Assembly: GCA_964473525.1 (NCBI GenBank)
Contig: CAYYPK010000014.1
Location: 100,385 to 164,384, forward strand
Reading direction: 5' to 3'
DNA from: GCA-2687025 sp964473525
GTDB taxonomy: Bacteria > Poribacteria > WGA-4E > GCA-2687025
Length of the DNA stretch: 64,000 nt
In this document: piece after piece, positions 1 through 8,299 of the stretch
Layout of the letters: every line of letters begins with the position of its first letter
Numbering within the stretch: position 1 is the first letter of the stretch
Translations under genes and position numbers: made by a program
Notes under the pieces: model-generated
Seen by the model: only the letters and a program-made list of their open reading frames with translations
Database searches by the model: none
What the model was told of the DNA's origin: nothing

Positions 1-174
1 CTGACGGATCAGCCGGGGTGGTTGCCGGTGGACATCGTCACAACAGGCGCGAACGCCGAGGAGGCCCAGTTGGGGCTCCAGGACATCATCGACGTCCTGC
101 GCAAGAAGCTTCAAGCCGACGGCAAGACGCTGACCGTCTATTCCGAGTCGGTGGACGCCGAGGACATCAGGTAA
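1..174 (+). CDS. C-terminal fragment of an unknown protein
   Basis: Frame 1 is open from the window edge to a TAA stop at 172-174, giving 57 residues of a hydrophilic C-terminus with acidic and basic patches (DIIDVLRKKLQADGK). The start lies outside the window and I recognise no domain. Codon use is GC-rich and similar to the neighbouring genes, which supports a real coding end. The last eight bases overlap the stop of the convergent Feo-associated gene. Confidence 0.55.
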   Translation: MTDQPGWLPVDIVTTGANAEEAQLGLQDIIDVLRKKLQADGKTLTVYSESVDAEDIR

Positions 175-364
175 CCGAGCGTCGCCCGCCTGGCGGCGAG
201 AACACTCTCAGAGCGTCGGCGGAGATGACACTGTCGAACCCGCCGGCGCACCCACTACAGTCGGAACACCCGCCGCCTCCACGGGTGCGGGACTGCAACG
301 CCGCCCGCGCGACAAGCAGGACCGTGGCCGCGACGATGGTCAGAGCAATCGCGTCCTGCCACAT
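167..364 (-). CDS. FeoB-associated Cys-rich small membrane protein
   Basis: This 65-residue protein has an N-terminal hydrophobic helix (about residues 5-20), a short basic stretch, and then a Gly/Cys cluster of the form GGGGCSDCSGCAGG. That is the layout of the small FeoB-associated Cys-rich membrane proteins encoded next to feoB in many bacteria (family knowledge). It begins 25 bases after the feoB stop and has a GGGAGGG ribosome site 8 bases before its ATG, so it is probably the third gene of the feo operon. It may sit beside FeoB in the inner membrane and bind iron through the cysteines, which is inference. Its last codons overlap the convergent partial gene by 8 bases. Confidence 0.75.
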   Translation of the reverse strand: MWQDAIALTIVAATVLLVARAALQSRTRGGGGCSDCSGCAGGFDSVISADALRVFSPPGGRRSVT

Positions 365-389
365 CCGGTAGGCCCTCCCGCCGCGGTTC

Positions 390-2564
390 TCAGACGATCC
401 ACTGCGTAACGGTGCGTGCGATCCAGGCTCCAGCGTACGCCAGCGCCGCCATGTACGCCCAGGCGAACGCCGGCCACCGCCACGTGTTCGTCTCCCGCCA
501 GATCACCGCTACCGTCGACACGCACTGTAGAGCGAACACGTAGAAGACCAGCAGGCCGACCACCGTGGGTAGCGTGTATATCGCCTGTCCCGCGTGGGGT
601 CCGTCGTCCCACGTCGCCTCGCGGAGCCGGCCGTGGAGGGACGCCGACTGTTCGTCAGCATCACCGACGCTGTACACCGTGCCCATCGCCCCGACGAACA
701 CCTCACGGGCCGCGAACGAACTCAGCAGCCCTATGCCTACCCGCCAGTCGTACCCCAGCGGCCGCACCACGGGCTCGATGACGCGTCCCAAGCGTCCCGC
801 GAAACTCGCGCGCGTTCTCTCCGCCGCTTCGGCCGCGTCCAGTTCCGCGATGGACGCCGCGGACGCGGTCTGCCGCTGACTCTCGAACGCCGCGGCTTGG
901 TCGGCTGGGAGCGACGGGTAGTACGACAGGAACCACAGCACGATGGAGACCGCCAGGATGACCGTGCCGGCGCGCTGTAGGAACATGCGCGCGCGGTCCC
1001 ACATGTTGAGCGTCACCGAGCGCCAGTTCGGGCGCTTGTAGGGCGGGAGCTCGAGTATCAGCGCGGGCGTCTCGCTCTTCAACATGGTCTTCTTGAGCGC
1101 GAACGCGACGACGATAGCGGACACGACTCCGAGCAGATACAGCCCGGTCATCATGAGCGCCTTCGCCTGCGCGCCGCCGGGTAGAAACGCGGCGATTAGC
1201 AGCGTGTACACGGGCAGCCGTGCGCTACACGTCATGAGCGGGGCCACGAGCGTCGTAACTAGGCGGTCCCTTGGGCTCTCTATCGTGCGGGTCGCCATGA
1301 TGCCCGGGATCGCACACGCGAAGGAGCTAAGCAAGGGGATGAACGCCTTGCCGTGTAAGCCGACGCGGCGCATTGTCTGGTCCATCATGAACGCGACGCG
1401 CGCCATGTACCCCGTGTCTTCCAGCATGCCGATAAAGAAGAAGAGCAGCAGGATCTGGGGCAGGAAGATGACAACGGAGCCAACGCCGCTGATCACGCCG
1501 TCGGTCAGTAGGCTTGTCAGCGCGCCCTCGGGCAGGGCGCCCGCGACCGCGTCGGACGCGGCGGACACACCGGCGTCGATCCACCCCATCGGGATGCCCG
1601 CCCAGGCGAATATCGCCTGGAACACCAGCAGCATGATTCCCAGGAACGTGAGCGGCCCGAGGACGCGGTGTGTGAGGATCGTGTCGATACTGTCGCTGCG
1701 TGACGTGGCGCTGTCTTGACCGACGCGCGTCGTCGCCGTGGTGGCGTCGCGGATCCACCGGTAGCGGGACTCGGCCTCGAGCGTCATAGGGTCTAGCGCC
1801 GCCTCGGTGAGGGTCGCGCGCGCGGCCACCACGACTGCGGCGAGGGTCGGCCCGCCGTATCTGTCAATGCGCTCCGCCGTGCCGTCGATACCGAGTAACC
1901 GGACGGCCTCACCTTCGCACGCCGCGTCGGCCACCTGGCCTGCGGCGCGTAGCTCCTGGGCCACCGCCTCCACTTGCTCTCGCGCGACGTCCGCCATGGA
2001 CCACCGGCCGGGAGACCCCGGTTCGGCGTCGTACGTCGACAGAGCCGCTAGCAGCGCGTCGAGCCCGTCGCGCCTGCTGGCGACCATGGGCACGACCACG
2101 GCGCCAAGACGCGCCGCCAGGGCGTCAACGTCGATCACTGCTCCGGTCGCTTCGGCGACATCCATCATGTTGAGAGCGATGATCGCGGGCACGCCGGTAT
2201 CGAGCACTTGAGTTGCGAGGTAGAGGTTGCGGTTGAGGTTGCTAGCGTCCACGACGACGACCACAAGGTCCGGCCGCGGCGCGTCCTCCATCTCGCCCAA
2301 GAGGACGTCACGCGCGATGGCCTCTTCAGGAGACCGCGCCGTGAGGCTGTACGTGCCGGGGAGGTCAAGCACGTCCCACTGCGCGCCGCCGACGGCAAGG
2401 GAGCCCACTTTGCGCTCCACCGTCACGCCTGGGTAGTTGCCGACCTTCTGACGGAGGCCCGTCAGACTGTTGAAGAGGGTGGTCTTGCCGCAGTTCGGGT
2501 TGCCCGCGAGGGCGACGACCCGTTTGCGTCCCGCGGCGTGCGTGGGCGCGGCCCGAGTTCTCAT
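390..2564 (-). CDS. feoB: Ferrous iron transport protein B (FeoB)
   Basis: FeoB is the inner-membrane Fe(II) permease with a cytosolic GTPase domain. The N-terminus carries G1 (GNPNCGKTTLFN, from about residue 21), G3 (DLPGTYSL) and G4 (NMMD). Two Gate-type membrane regions follow; the first contains FLPQILLLFFFIGMLEDTGY and the conserved CAIPG and CSARLPVY Cys-containing segments thought to line the iron path. The length of 724 residues is normal. It starts six bases after the feoA stop, so the two are cotranscribed, and the small Cys-rich partner follows. Regulation is likely through the dyad sites upstream of feoA. Confidence 0.97.
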   Translation of the reverse strand: MRTRAAPTHAAGRKRVVALAGNPNCGKTTLFNSLTGLRQKVGNYPGVTVERKVGSLAVGGAQWDVLDLPGTYSLTARSPEEAIARDVLLGEMEDAPRPDLVVVVVDASNLNRNLYLATQVLDTGVPAIIALNMMDVAEATGAVIDVDALAARLGAVVVPMVASRRDGLDALLAALSTYDAEPGSPGRWSMADVAREQVEAVAQELRAAGQVADAACEGEAVRLLGIDGTAERIDRYGGPTLAAVVVAARATLTEAALDPMTLEAESRYRWIRDATTATTRVGQDSATSRSDSIDTILTHRVLGPLTFLGIMLLVFQAIFAWAGIPMGWIDAGVSAASDAVAGALPEGALTSLLTDGVISGVGSVVIFLPQILLLFFFIGMLEDTGYMARVAFMMDQTMRRVGLHGKAFIPLLSSFACAIPGIMATRTIESPRDRLVTTLVAPLMTCSARLPVYTLLIAAFLPGGAQAKALMMTGLYLLGVVSAIVVAFALKKTMLKSETPALILELPPYKRPNWRSVTLNMWDRARMFLQRAGTVILAVSIVLWFLSYYPSLPADQAAAFESQRQTASAASIAELDAAEAAERTRASFAGRLGRVIEPVVRPLGYDWRVGIGLLSSFAAREVFVGAMGTVYSVGDADEQSASLHGRLREATWDDGPHAGQAIYTLPTVVGLLVFYVFALQCVSTVAVIWRETNTWRWPAFAWAYMAALAYAGAWIARTVTQWIV

Positions 2565-2570
2565 GATCGG

Positions 2571-2819
2571 CTACGACGCCAGCGCGCCTGTCGGCGCCAC
2601 GAGGATACGCTGCGCATCGCCCTTGCGGATGGACAGATGGTATCCGGCGATGTCGAGCTCCACCGGGTCGCCAAGTGGCGCGTACTTCAGCACCTGCACC
2701 GTCTCGCCGCGGATAAGGCCCATCTCCATGAGCCGGACGCGCAGACTGTCGTCCCCATGCAGGTCCGAGATCACGCCGGCCTGTCCCGGCGTCAGCGTTG
2801 CCAGCGGGGTAACGTCCAT
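2571..2819 (-). CDS. feoA: Ferrous iron transport protein A (FeoA)
   Basis: This 82-residue SH3-like cytosolic protein is the partner of FeoB in Fe(II) uptake. Family features are the LTPGQAGVISDL start, the central LRVRLMEMGLIRGETVQV segment and the DPVELDIAGYHLSIRKGDA strand pair. The open frame extends upstream to 2897, but that extension runs through the palindrome and promoter region. The ATG at 2819 has an AAGGTGG ribosome site six bases upstream and gives the usual family length, so I place the start there. It is the first gene of feoA-feoB-Cys-rich protein. Confidence 0.95.
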   Translation of the reverse strand: MDVTPLATLTPGQAGVISDLHGDDSLRVRLMEMGLIRGETVQVLKYAPLGDPVELDIAGYHLSIRKGDAQRILVAPTGALAS

Positions 2820-2856
2820 GATGCGCCACCTTCGTGCGACGGCTGCTAAATGAAGT

Positions 2857-2871
2857 TGAGACTTAGTCTCA
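2857..2871. promoter_or_regulatory. Fur-type 7-1-7 palindrome upstream of feoA
   Basis: The 15-bp sequence TGAGACTTAGTCTCA is a perfect inverted repeat with a 7-1-7 layout, the same layout as the Fur-box core TGATAATNATTATCA. It lies 38 bases before the feoA ATG and just downstream of a candidate -10 at 2882-2887, where a repressor would block transcription. Fur is the favoured reading from position and symmetry; a DtxR/MntR-type regulator is an alternative. Confidence 0.65.
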
Positions 2872-2881
2872 TTTGCAGCCA

Positions 2882-2910
2882 CTAATAAAGACGACATCGG
2901 GCGAGCCCAA
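2882..2910 (-). promoter_or_regulatory. Candidate proximal feo promoter with overlapping dyad
   Basis: Read on the minus strand, TTGGGC (2910-2905) and TATTAG (2887-2882) are separated by 17 bases, placing the start point inside the Fur-like palindrome. The -35 region is also the centre of a 24-bp imperfect dyad at 2892-2915 (11-base arms CGACATCGGGC and GCCCAATGTCG, one mismatch, 2-base centre), which could be a second operator. Confidence 0.4.
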
Positions 2911-2947
2911 TGTCGATCCTAACGAGACGCGTTCCGTGTTCGGCCCA

Positions 2948-2977
2948 AGTATAGGGGCCGGCGCCGAAAAGTGTCAA
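2948..2977 (-). promoter_or_regulatory. Candidate distal feo promoter (sigma-70 type)
   Basis: On the minus strand TTGACA (2977-2972) is followed after 18 bases by TATACT (2953-2948), a near-consensus sigma-70 promoter. Transcripts would start near 2941 and carry a leader of about 120 bases to feoA that includes both dyads. Confidence 0.65.
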
Positions 2978-3027
2978 GGTTGGATGCCGTTCGGCGGCGA
3001 GATTCTGGACGCCGCTCGTCGCGCGTG

Positions 3028-4332
3028 TCAGGTCTTGTGGGGGCGTTCCTTCGCGGCCGGGAAGAGGACGTTGTTGAGGATCAGCCGGTATCCCGGGGAG
3101 TTCTTGTGCAGTTCGAGCTGCGTCGCCCTCTCTCCGACCGTGTGTCGGTAGTCCTCCGGGTCGTGCCCGGCCAGGTAGGTGAACGTGCCCTTCTGTAGCT
3201 TGGCGTGCACGTACTTGACATAGGCGCTCCCGCGGATGTCGCCAAGCGGAACGACGGAGTTGCGCAGCAGTGACCGGCGGAATGAGGTGGTCTGCCCGAG
3301 GAAGCCTTGGACTTCAGCCACGTGGCACTGTGTAAGCATCGTCTGGATGGGGTCGTACTTGGCTGAGAAGCGGAAGAGCGTGAAATCCTCGGTGCCGGCC
3401 TCCGGCGACATGTCCGGCGTCGGGTTGTCGATGTTAGAGAACTCGTAGACGACGGGGTCGGGTTGGAGCGTGAAGCCCGTGAACGCGAGCGTGCGGTCGA
3501 AGTCCAGCTTGGACGCGAAGTCCCGGTCGATGGGAGTGCGGTCGAGCTCGCGTTCGACGATGTCCACTGCGCCGCCGCGCGCCGCCAGCGCGATGTCGAG
3601 AGTTTCCGGCGCCGAGCACATGGCGAACACGAAGCCGCCGCGCGCGATGTACGCCTGGATGGCTTGCGCCACGGCGCCCTTCACCATCGGCACGCTCGGG
3701 TACCCCAACCGCACGGCCTCCTCCTCGAACAGCCGCACGCGCTGTTGGTACCACGAGGCGTTGCGGTACGCTCCGTAGAACTTCCCGTGCTGGCCCGTGA
3801 AGTCCTCGTGGTGCAGGTGCAGCCAGTCGTACTCATCGCGGTCGAGAGTGCCGTCGAGGAGTTGCTCGTCCCAGACGGTGTCGTACGGTATCTCGGCGTA
3901 CTCCAACGCCATCTTCACCGCGTCGTCCCACGGGTCGCGGAGGGGCGTGTCGTCCGGGGGCGCGTAGACGGCTATCTTCGGCGCCTTCTCGAGGAGAACC
4001 GTGTCCATGTTCTCATCGGCGATGATGTTCTTGATCGCCCGCACGTCGTCGTCGGACACCGGCCGCACAATGACGCCTAGCGTCAGAGCTCGACTGCGCA
4101 CGTCGGGGTGATCCTCGAGTAGGAACGAGCCGGCCCGGTAGTTCAGCAGCCATTCCGCGCGGTATTCACGCGGCTCCTGTAGCACCCAGTACGTGAGACC
4201 GTACGCGCGCAGATGATCCGTCTGCGTCGCGTCCATGGGAACGAGGAGCCACTCCGCACGAGAGGCGCTCGCGACGCAGGCGAGAAGGCCGACGCACAGC
4301 GCCAGTCTCGAGGCGATCTTGGCGCGCGCCAT
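3028..4332 (-). CDS. Secreted asparagine-synthetase-B-like protein
   Basis: The 434-residue product starts with a signal peptide (MARAKIASRLALCVGLLACVASASRA) followed by EWLLVPMDATQTDHLRAYGL and EWLLNYRAGSFLL. These resemble a family often annotated asparagine synthetase B in Bacteroidota and related phyla, although no ATP-pyrophosphatase motif is visible and the export signal argues against that enzyme activity. The middle (LHLHHEDFTGQHG, later GGFVFAMCSAPET) looks like a class I glutamine-amidotransferase or ThuA-type fold, which is a guess. I use the ATG at 4332 because the upstream ATG at 4407 lies inside the preceding gene and would place about 25 residues ahead of the signal peptide. 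It lies 41 bases downstream of the DUF1080 gene, so cotranscription is likely. The function is unknown. Confidence 0.75.
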   Translation of the reverse strand: MARAKIASRLALCVGLLACVASASRAEWLLVPMDATQTDHLRAYGLTYWVLQEPREYRAEWLLNYRAGSFLLEDHPDVRSRALTLGVIVRPVSDDDVRAIKNIIADENMDTVLLEKAPKIAVYAPPDDTPLRDPWDDAVKMALEYAEIPYDTVWDEQLLDGTLDRDEYDWLHLHHEDFTGQHGKFYGAYRNASWYQQRVRLFEEEAVRLGYPSVPMVKGAVAQAIQAYIARGGFVFAMCSAPETLDIALAARGGAVDIVERELDRTPIDRDFASKLDFDRTLAFTGFTLQPDPVVYEFSNIDNPTPDMSPEAGTEDFTLFRFSAKYDPIQTMLTQCHVAEVQGFLGQTTSFRRSLLRNSVVPLGDIRGSAYVKYVHAKLQKGTFTYLAGHDPEDYRHTVGERATQLELHKNSPGYRLILNNVLFPAAKERPHKT

Positions 4333-4373
4333 CGCGGCACGGGCGGCCGAAGGGTGACGCAACCTACGCTCCT

Positions 4374-5000
4374 CTAGACTGAACGCGTCTTGATGTTCCT
4401 GAACCACACCTTGCCACCGTGGTCCTGTAGCCCGATGTGCCCGCGCCGTGGCAGATCCGCCCAGGCTTTGCTGAACTTGGTACGCGAGCCGTCGAGGTTC
4501 TTGTGCGGCTCCGTGTAGAGGGAGATGTCCATCTCGACGATGTTCTCCCCGTTCATGTCAAGGCTGACATCATCGCCCTTGAACGTGAGCACGACCTCGT
4601 TCCACTCGCCTGCCGGGCGCATGGTCTGCTTCTTGGGCGGCACGAGTTCGTAGACGGCGCCGCAGTCGTGGGTGTCCGTGCGGTCTGGCCCGTAGGTGTC
4701 GAGTATCTGGATCTCGAGACCCGTGTTGACCGGGTCGGACAGATCCGACCACATGAAGAAGATGCCCGAGTTGCAGCCAGGCTCGATCTTGAAGTCGATC
4801 TTGAGGCTGTAGTCCTCGAGCTGCTCCTCTGTGTACAGGTACCTTCCGCCGTTGACCGTGCAGACGATGGTCCCGTCCTCGACGGCCCATCCCTCCGGCT
4901 TGCCGGTCGCCGCCCAGCCGTCTAGCGTGCTTCCATCGAAAAGCAGCCGCCAACCTTCGCTACGCTCCGCGTCAGTCAGCGCGTTGTCGCCTGCGCTCAC
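4374..5000 (-). CDS. DUF1080 (3-keto-disaccharide hydrolase-type) protein
   Basis: This 208-residue protein is a single DUF1080/PF06439 domain with a concanavalin-like fold. The hallmarks are GWRLLFDGSTLDGW near the start, YSLKIDFKIEPGCNSGIFF in the middle, TGLEIQILD, GEWNEVVLTFKGD, and HIGLQDHGGKVWFRNIK at the end. Family members are glycan-binding or glycoside-cleaving proteins, some acting on 3-keto-glucosides. No signal peptide is visible, which is unusual because many relatives are secreted. It sits upstream of the secreted asparagine-synthetase-like gene on the same strand. Confidence 0.92.
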   Translation of the reverse strand: MSAGDNALTDAERSEGWRLLFDGSTLDGWAATGKPEGWAVEDGTIVCTVNGGRYLYTEEQLEDYSLKIDFKIEPGCNSGIFFMWSDLSDPVNTGLEIQILDTYGPDRTDTHDCGAVYELVPPKKQTMRPAGEWNEVVLTFKGDDVSLDMNGENIVEMDISLYTEPHKNLDGSRTKFSKAWADLPRRGHIGLQDHGGKVWFRNIKTRSV

Positions 5001-5108
5001 AGTGCGCTCCTTCGAGTTGCGTGGACAGTTACCGGCGCGCCGAGCGGCGCACGGGCATTCTCCGGCGCCGTCTGTAGAGGTGTCAAGCTGGGTGCAAAGG
5101 GGCGTCTC

Positions 5109-6233
5109 TCACGCGTCGCGTAGGGCCCATGGCCACTGGGCCCTGCGCTCGGACGGTGGCGTGTCGTAATCTGTCGAGTACGTCTGTGCGTGATCGTAGG
5201 CGGCCCGGATGTTCTCGACCGGCGCCTCGGGGTTGATGACGTTGGACGGAAACAGGAACAACCCTCGGCCGCCGTCCGTCACATCGATGGCGTACTCGAC
5301 ATCCGCGCGCGCGTCCTCGACGGATCCGAGCGGGGTCGTCTGCGAAACTACCATCCCGCAGAAGAACACCAAGGGCTCGCCGTCCCGTGTTCTCAGCTTC
5401 ACTAGGTCGGACAGGTTTACGCCGAGCTCCTCCTGGAAGCCTTGGAGGCCCTGGAAGCCGACCTCGAGAATGCGGTCCATGATGGGCATCACGTTGCCGT
5501 CGCAATGACAGACTGGCTTGATGCCGGCCTCGCAGAGGGGTTCCAGCGCGTGTTCCGCCCACTTCCAGTAGTGGTTGTCGAGGAACTCGGGCGACACCAT
5601 CGGGCCGCGACTGTCGCAGATGTCGTCGCCGCACATGATGAGTGGTGGGTGTCCCATGTCGTTGTATACACGCGCGAGACACTCGTTCCGCAGACGAGCG
5701 GACACCGCGCTGGCGCGGATCACGCGTTCCCAGGCGTCTGGGTGCTGGGCGACGGTCTCGAAGAACGCCTCGTAGCCGAACGTGCCGTACCACCCGAACG
5801 TCGGCATGCTGGTCCAACGCGCGGGCAGGTGGATAATGTCGTCGTACTTGGCCTGCGTGGCTTCCATGGCGGCGCGCTCGGCGCGGTAATACTCGTCGGG
5901 ATCGAACGCGTCGATGATCTGGTCGTCGGTGTAGGTCTCCTCGACGAATCTGAGCACATCCTCGCTCGTGTGGTGGGCGTGGTCGCTATCGAGAATGCGT
6001 CCCTGACGTATGGATGTCTGCGTGCGGGGCACGATGTGACCCAGCATCCCATCGACATCCAGGGCGCGGTACGCCTTGAGCGTGCCTTCCCAGGCGTCCT
6101 CCCAGAAGGCGTCCTGCGATAGGCCCCCGAGCTCTTGGAGGTGCGCGGCGCTGTTCATCCAGCCGCCAAGCAACGGTATGCGGTCGACGTCGTCGAACCG
6201 AGCCTGGCGCATGATCCGGTCGCGCTTCGTCAT
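5109..6233 (-). CDS. Uroporphyrinogen-decarboxylase (URO-D) family protein
   Basis: This 374-residue protein has the URO-D fold signature seen in corrinoid- or tetrahydrofolate-dependent methyltransferase relatives: an N-terminal RDRIMRQARFDDVDRIPLLGG, a central MCGDDICDSRGPM, and the metal-site segment KPVCHCDGNVMPIMD followed by VFFCGM. The zinc-site HxC of methylcobamide:CoM methyltransferases is replaced by His-Cys-Asp, so the exact reaction is unclear. It is not a heme-pathway HemE by context: a second URO-D gene lies 32 bases upstream and catabolic genes lie downstream. Likely role: methyl transfer or demethylation of a small substrate (inference). Confidence 0.88.
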   Translation of the reverse strand: MTKRDRIMRQARFDDVDRIPLLGGWMNSAAHLQELGGLSQDAFWEDAWEGTLKAYRALDVDGMLGHIVPRTQTSIRQGRILDSDHAHHTSEDVLRFVEETYTDDQIIDAFDPDEYYRAERAAMEATQAKYDDIIHLPARWTSMPTFGWYGTFGYEAFFETVAQHPDAWERVIRASAVSARLRNECLARVYNDMGHPPLIMCGDDICDSRGPMVSPEFLDNHYWKWAEHALEPLCEAGIKPVCHCDGNVMPIMDRILEVGFQGLQGFQEELGVNLSDLVKLRTRDGEPLVFFCGMVVSQTTPLGSVEDARADVEYAIDVTDGGRGLFLFPSNVINPEAPVENIRAAYDHAQTYSTDYDTPPSERRAQWPWALRDA

Positions 6234-6265
6234 TTCAGTCCGTTCGTATAGGCAGGCGCAATGCT

Positions 6266-7348
6266 CTAATCAAGCTGCGGGGTAATGTAGCTCCGTTGGC
6301 TGCATTCCTCAACCATGCGTTCGTCCAGCGGATACTGACCGTGCCGTCGCCCAGCGTCCACCATTGCCCGGTAGTTAGCGGGGTCGACGGCTGGGTGGAT
6401 GCTGTTGCTCGACGCTAGGACGTGCCCGCCTCCCACCGACCCCTTCGCGATGGTCTCCTTCACGGCCTCTTCGACCTGGGCTGGCGTCCCTCGCGACAGG
6501 AGTTCGCCGCAGTCGACGTTGCCCAGCAGCGCGAGTTTGTCACCGTACCGACGCTTGGCCTCGCCGATGTCCATGTTCGCGATTGGCTCCAGGGGATCGA
6601 TCGCGTCGCACCCGATCTCGACCAGGTCATCCATGATCGCCCAGATGTCACCGTCCGTGTGCTTGATGAACGGCACTTCGTGCTGCTTGGCGATGTCCAC
6701 CATCTCCTTGAGGTACGGCTTGATGTACTCGCGGAACTGCGTGGGCGACATGATGAGCCCGTGCCGGTGGGCGTAGTCGTCGCCGGTCAGAGCGACGTCG
6801 GCGCCCATCTCCAGCGCGCGGTCCATGACGCGCTTCTTGTAGTCCACGCACATGCGGGCGAGCCGGTGCGCGAGCTCTGGGTCGTCTATGTAGTCAAGCA
6901 GCAGGTTGTCCATGCCGCGCAGGTAGTGGGGGAACTCAAAGCCGTCGTGGCTGAGGAAGACGATGGCTTTCTCGCCACCGAACCGACGGATTGCCTTCTC
7001 GAGAGTGACGAGGCGGTGGTCGGCGTCTGGGTCTGGCGGCGTGTACTGGTCCAGATCCCGTATGGTCTCTATCGGCCCGGCGAGAGGGTACGGCACGTCT
7101 ACGTCCTCGACGCGCCATGTGATACCCCACTCGTCGCGGTACGTAGAGGAATCCAGCCGCTCGACGATCCGCTGATCCTCGAAGATCGTCAGACCGTCGA
7201 GGTCCTCGCGCTCGACAAAGTCGTGGTAGTCCAATCCGGCCCCGTACAGGCCCTCAATCACGGGCCTGTTGACGATGAGCTCCCAGATTGGCACGCGGTC
7301 GGGTTGCTCGCGTCGCAAAGCCGCCATGAAACGCTCGTAGCCGTTCAT
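6266..7348 (-). CDS. Uroporphyrinogen-decarboxylase (URO-D) family protein, second copy
   Basis: This 360-residue URO-D family member starts MNGYERFMAALRREQPDRVPIWE. The ATG at 7348 is chosen because it has a strong AAGGAGG ribosome site five bases upstream and the family N-terminus follows at once; the frame is open further upstream without support. The probable metal-site segment is FIKHTDGDIWAIMD, giving His-Thr-Asp where the companion protein has His-Cys-Asp, and LLGNVDCGELL follows. The two proteins are clearly diverged rather than a recent duplication. Adjacent same-strand placement suggests one transcript and perhaps a two-component methyltransfer pathway. Confidence 0.88.
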   Translation of the reverse strand: MNGYERFMAALRREQPDRVPIWELIVNRPVIEGLYGAGLDYHDFVEREDLDGLTIFEDQRIVERLDSSTYRDEWGITWRVEDVDVPYPLAGPIETIRDLDQYTPPDPDADHRLVTLEKAIRRFGGEKAIVFLSHDGFEFPHYLRGMDNLLLDYIDDPELAHRLARMCVDYKKRVMDRALEMGADVALTGDDYAHRHGLIMSPTQFREYIKPYLKEMVDIAKQHEVPFIKHTDGDIWAIMDDLVEIGCDAIDPLEPIANMDIGEAKRRYGDKLALLGNVDCGELLSRGTPAQVEEAVKETIAKGSVGGGHVLASSNSIHPAVDPANYRAMVDAGRRHGQYPLDERMVEECSQRSYITPQLD

Positions 7349-7519
7349 CCGCCCCTCCTTGCCTCTAGGCCCGCGCGCGGGCATGCCACACACAGCAATA
7401 GCCAGTGGCGAGCGCGGAGGCACGGGCGAATCGCAGTTGGGGCCGTGGCCGCCGGCGCGGCGCGGCGGACCCCGCCGCTCAGCTCGCGGAGACGACCGCA
7501 ACGACCGGCGGCGGCTACG

Positions 7520-8299
7520 TCAGTTCGCGCGCTTGAGGCGCGCCCAGGCGATGCTAACCTTGGCCTCGGCGTCGACGCCGAGATCCACGGCGAACCTGTT
7601 GCTGATGAGCTCCGCGTATTCCACCGCCATCAGGTCCGTGGGTGGGACATTCGTGCCACAGCACGACGTGTGGAAGTTGACGAACCAGCCTTTCATGTCT
7701 TCGGTGCGATAGGCGATCGGATCGGCGTTAGAGCCGTCGTCCGCGTAGCTCTCGTATTCGAAGCCGTTGGCCTCGAGCACGCCGAGACCGGCCGGCCGGT
7801 TCGAGGTCCACTCTCCCAGCGAGGGGATGAGTTCCTCGCCGAGGGCGGTGGGCACGACCGTTGAGAGCGTGCCGTTCGTCACGGTGACGCCGAACACGGA
7901 GACCTGGCCGCCGGCTGCCGGCGCGTTCGCGACAGCATCCCAGTAGTAGAAGGGGTAGTCACCGACGAACCCGCCAATGCCGCCTTCCCGTAGCCACCCG
8001 TAGATGAGGTCGTCTTCACCTTCGGCCTGGAAGATCGTGCCGGGCATGATCCCCTGACAGACGAGCATGATGCCCTCGGGGTTGGCCTCCATGTAGTCGG
8101 CGAGCCCCTGGCTGTCCACCACTTCCCCGCTCACGCCCTGGTTGTCGAGCTCGTCCACCAGCATGGCGGCGAACCCCGCTGCGTCGGGGAGGCCCAAGGT
8201 GGGAAGGGCGGCGTCGTACATGACCGCCACCTGTTGGGCAGCCGCGTGTGTAGCTATGAGGGTGGCCAATATAACGCAGGCGAGGGATGCGCTTCGCAT
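7520..8299 (-). CDS. Secreted protein of unknown function
   Basis: The 259-residue product begins with a clean signal peptide (MRSASLACVILATLIATHAAAQQ). The mature protein starts VAVMYDAALPTLGLPDAAGFAAMLVDEL and contains GIMLVCQGIMPGTIF and GWFVNFHTSCCGTNVPPTDLMAVEYAEL, reminiscent of a Rossmann-like or glutamine-amidotransferase-like (ThuA-type) fold, but no catalytic triad can be assigned. It ends with WARLKRAN. It is 170 bases upstream of the URO-D genes on the same strand. I do not recognise the family. Confidence 0.7.
   Translation of the reverse strand: MRSASLACVILATLIATHAAAQQVAVMYDAALPTLGLPDAAGFAAMLVDELDNQGVSGEVVDSQGLADYMEANPEGIMLVCQGIMPGTIFQAEGEDDLIYGWLREGGIGGFVGDYPFYYWDAVANAPAAGGQVSVFGVTVTNGTLSTVVPTALGEELIPSLGEWTSNRPAGLGVLEANGFEYESYADDGSNADPIAYRTEDMKGWFVNFHTSCCGTNVPPTDLMAVEYAELISNRFAVDLGVDAEAKVSIAWARLKRAN

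Noticed and set aside
6422..7864. 480-codon open frame on the plus strand
   Set aside because: It is antisense to the second URO-D gene and to the secreted protein gene, both of which have family motifs or a signal peptide.
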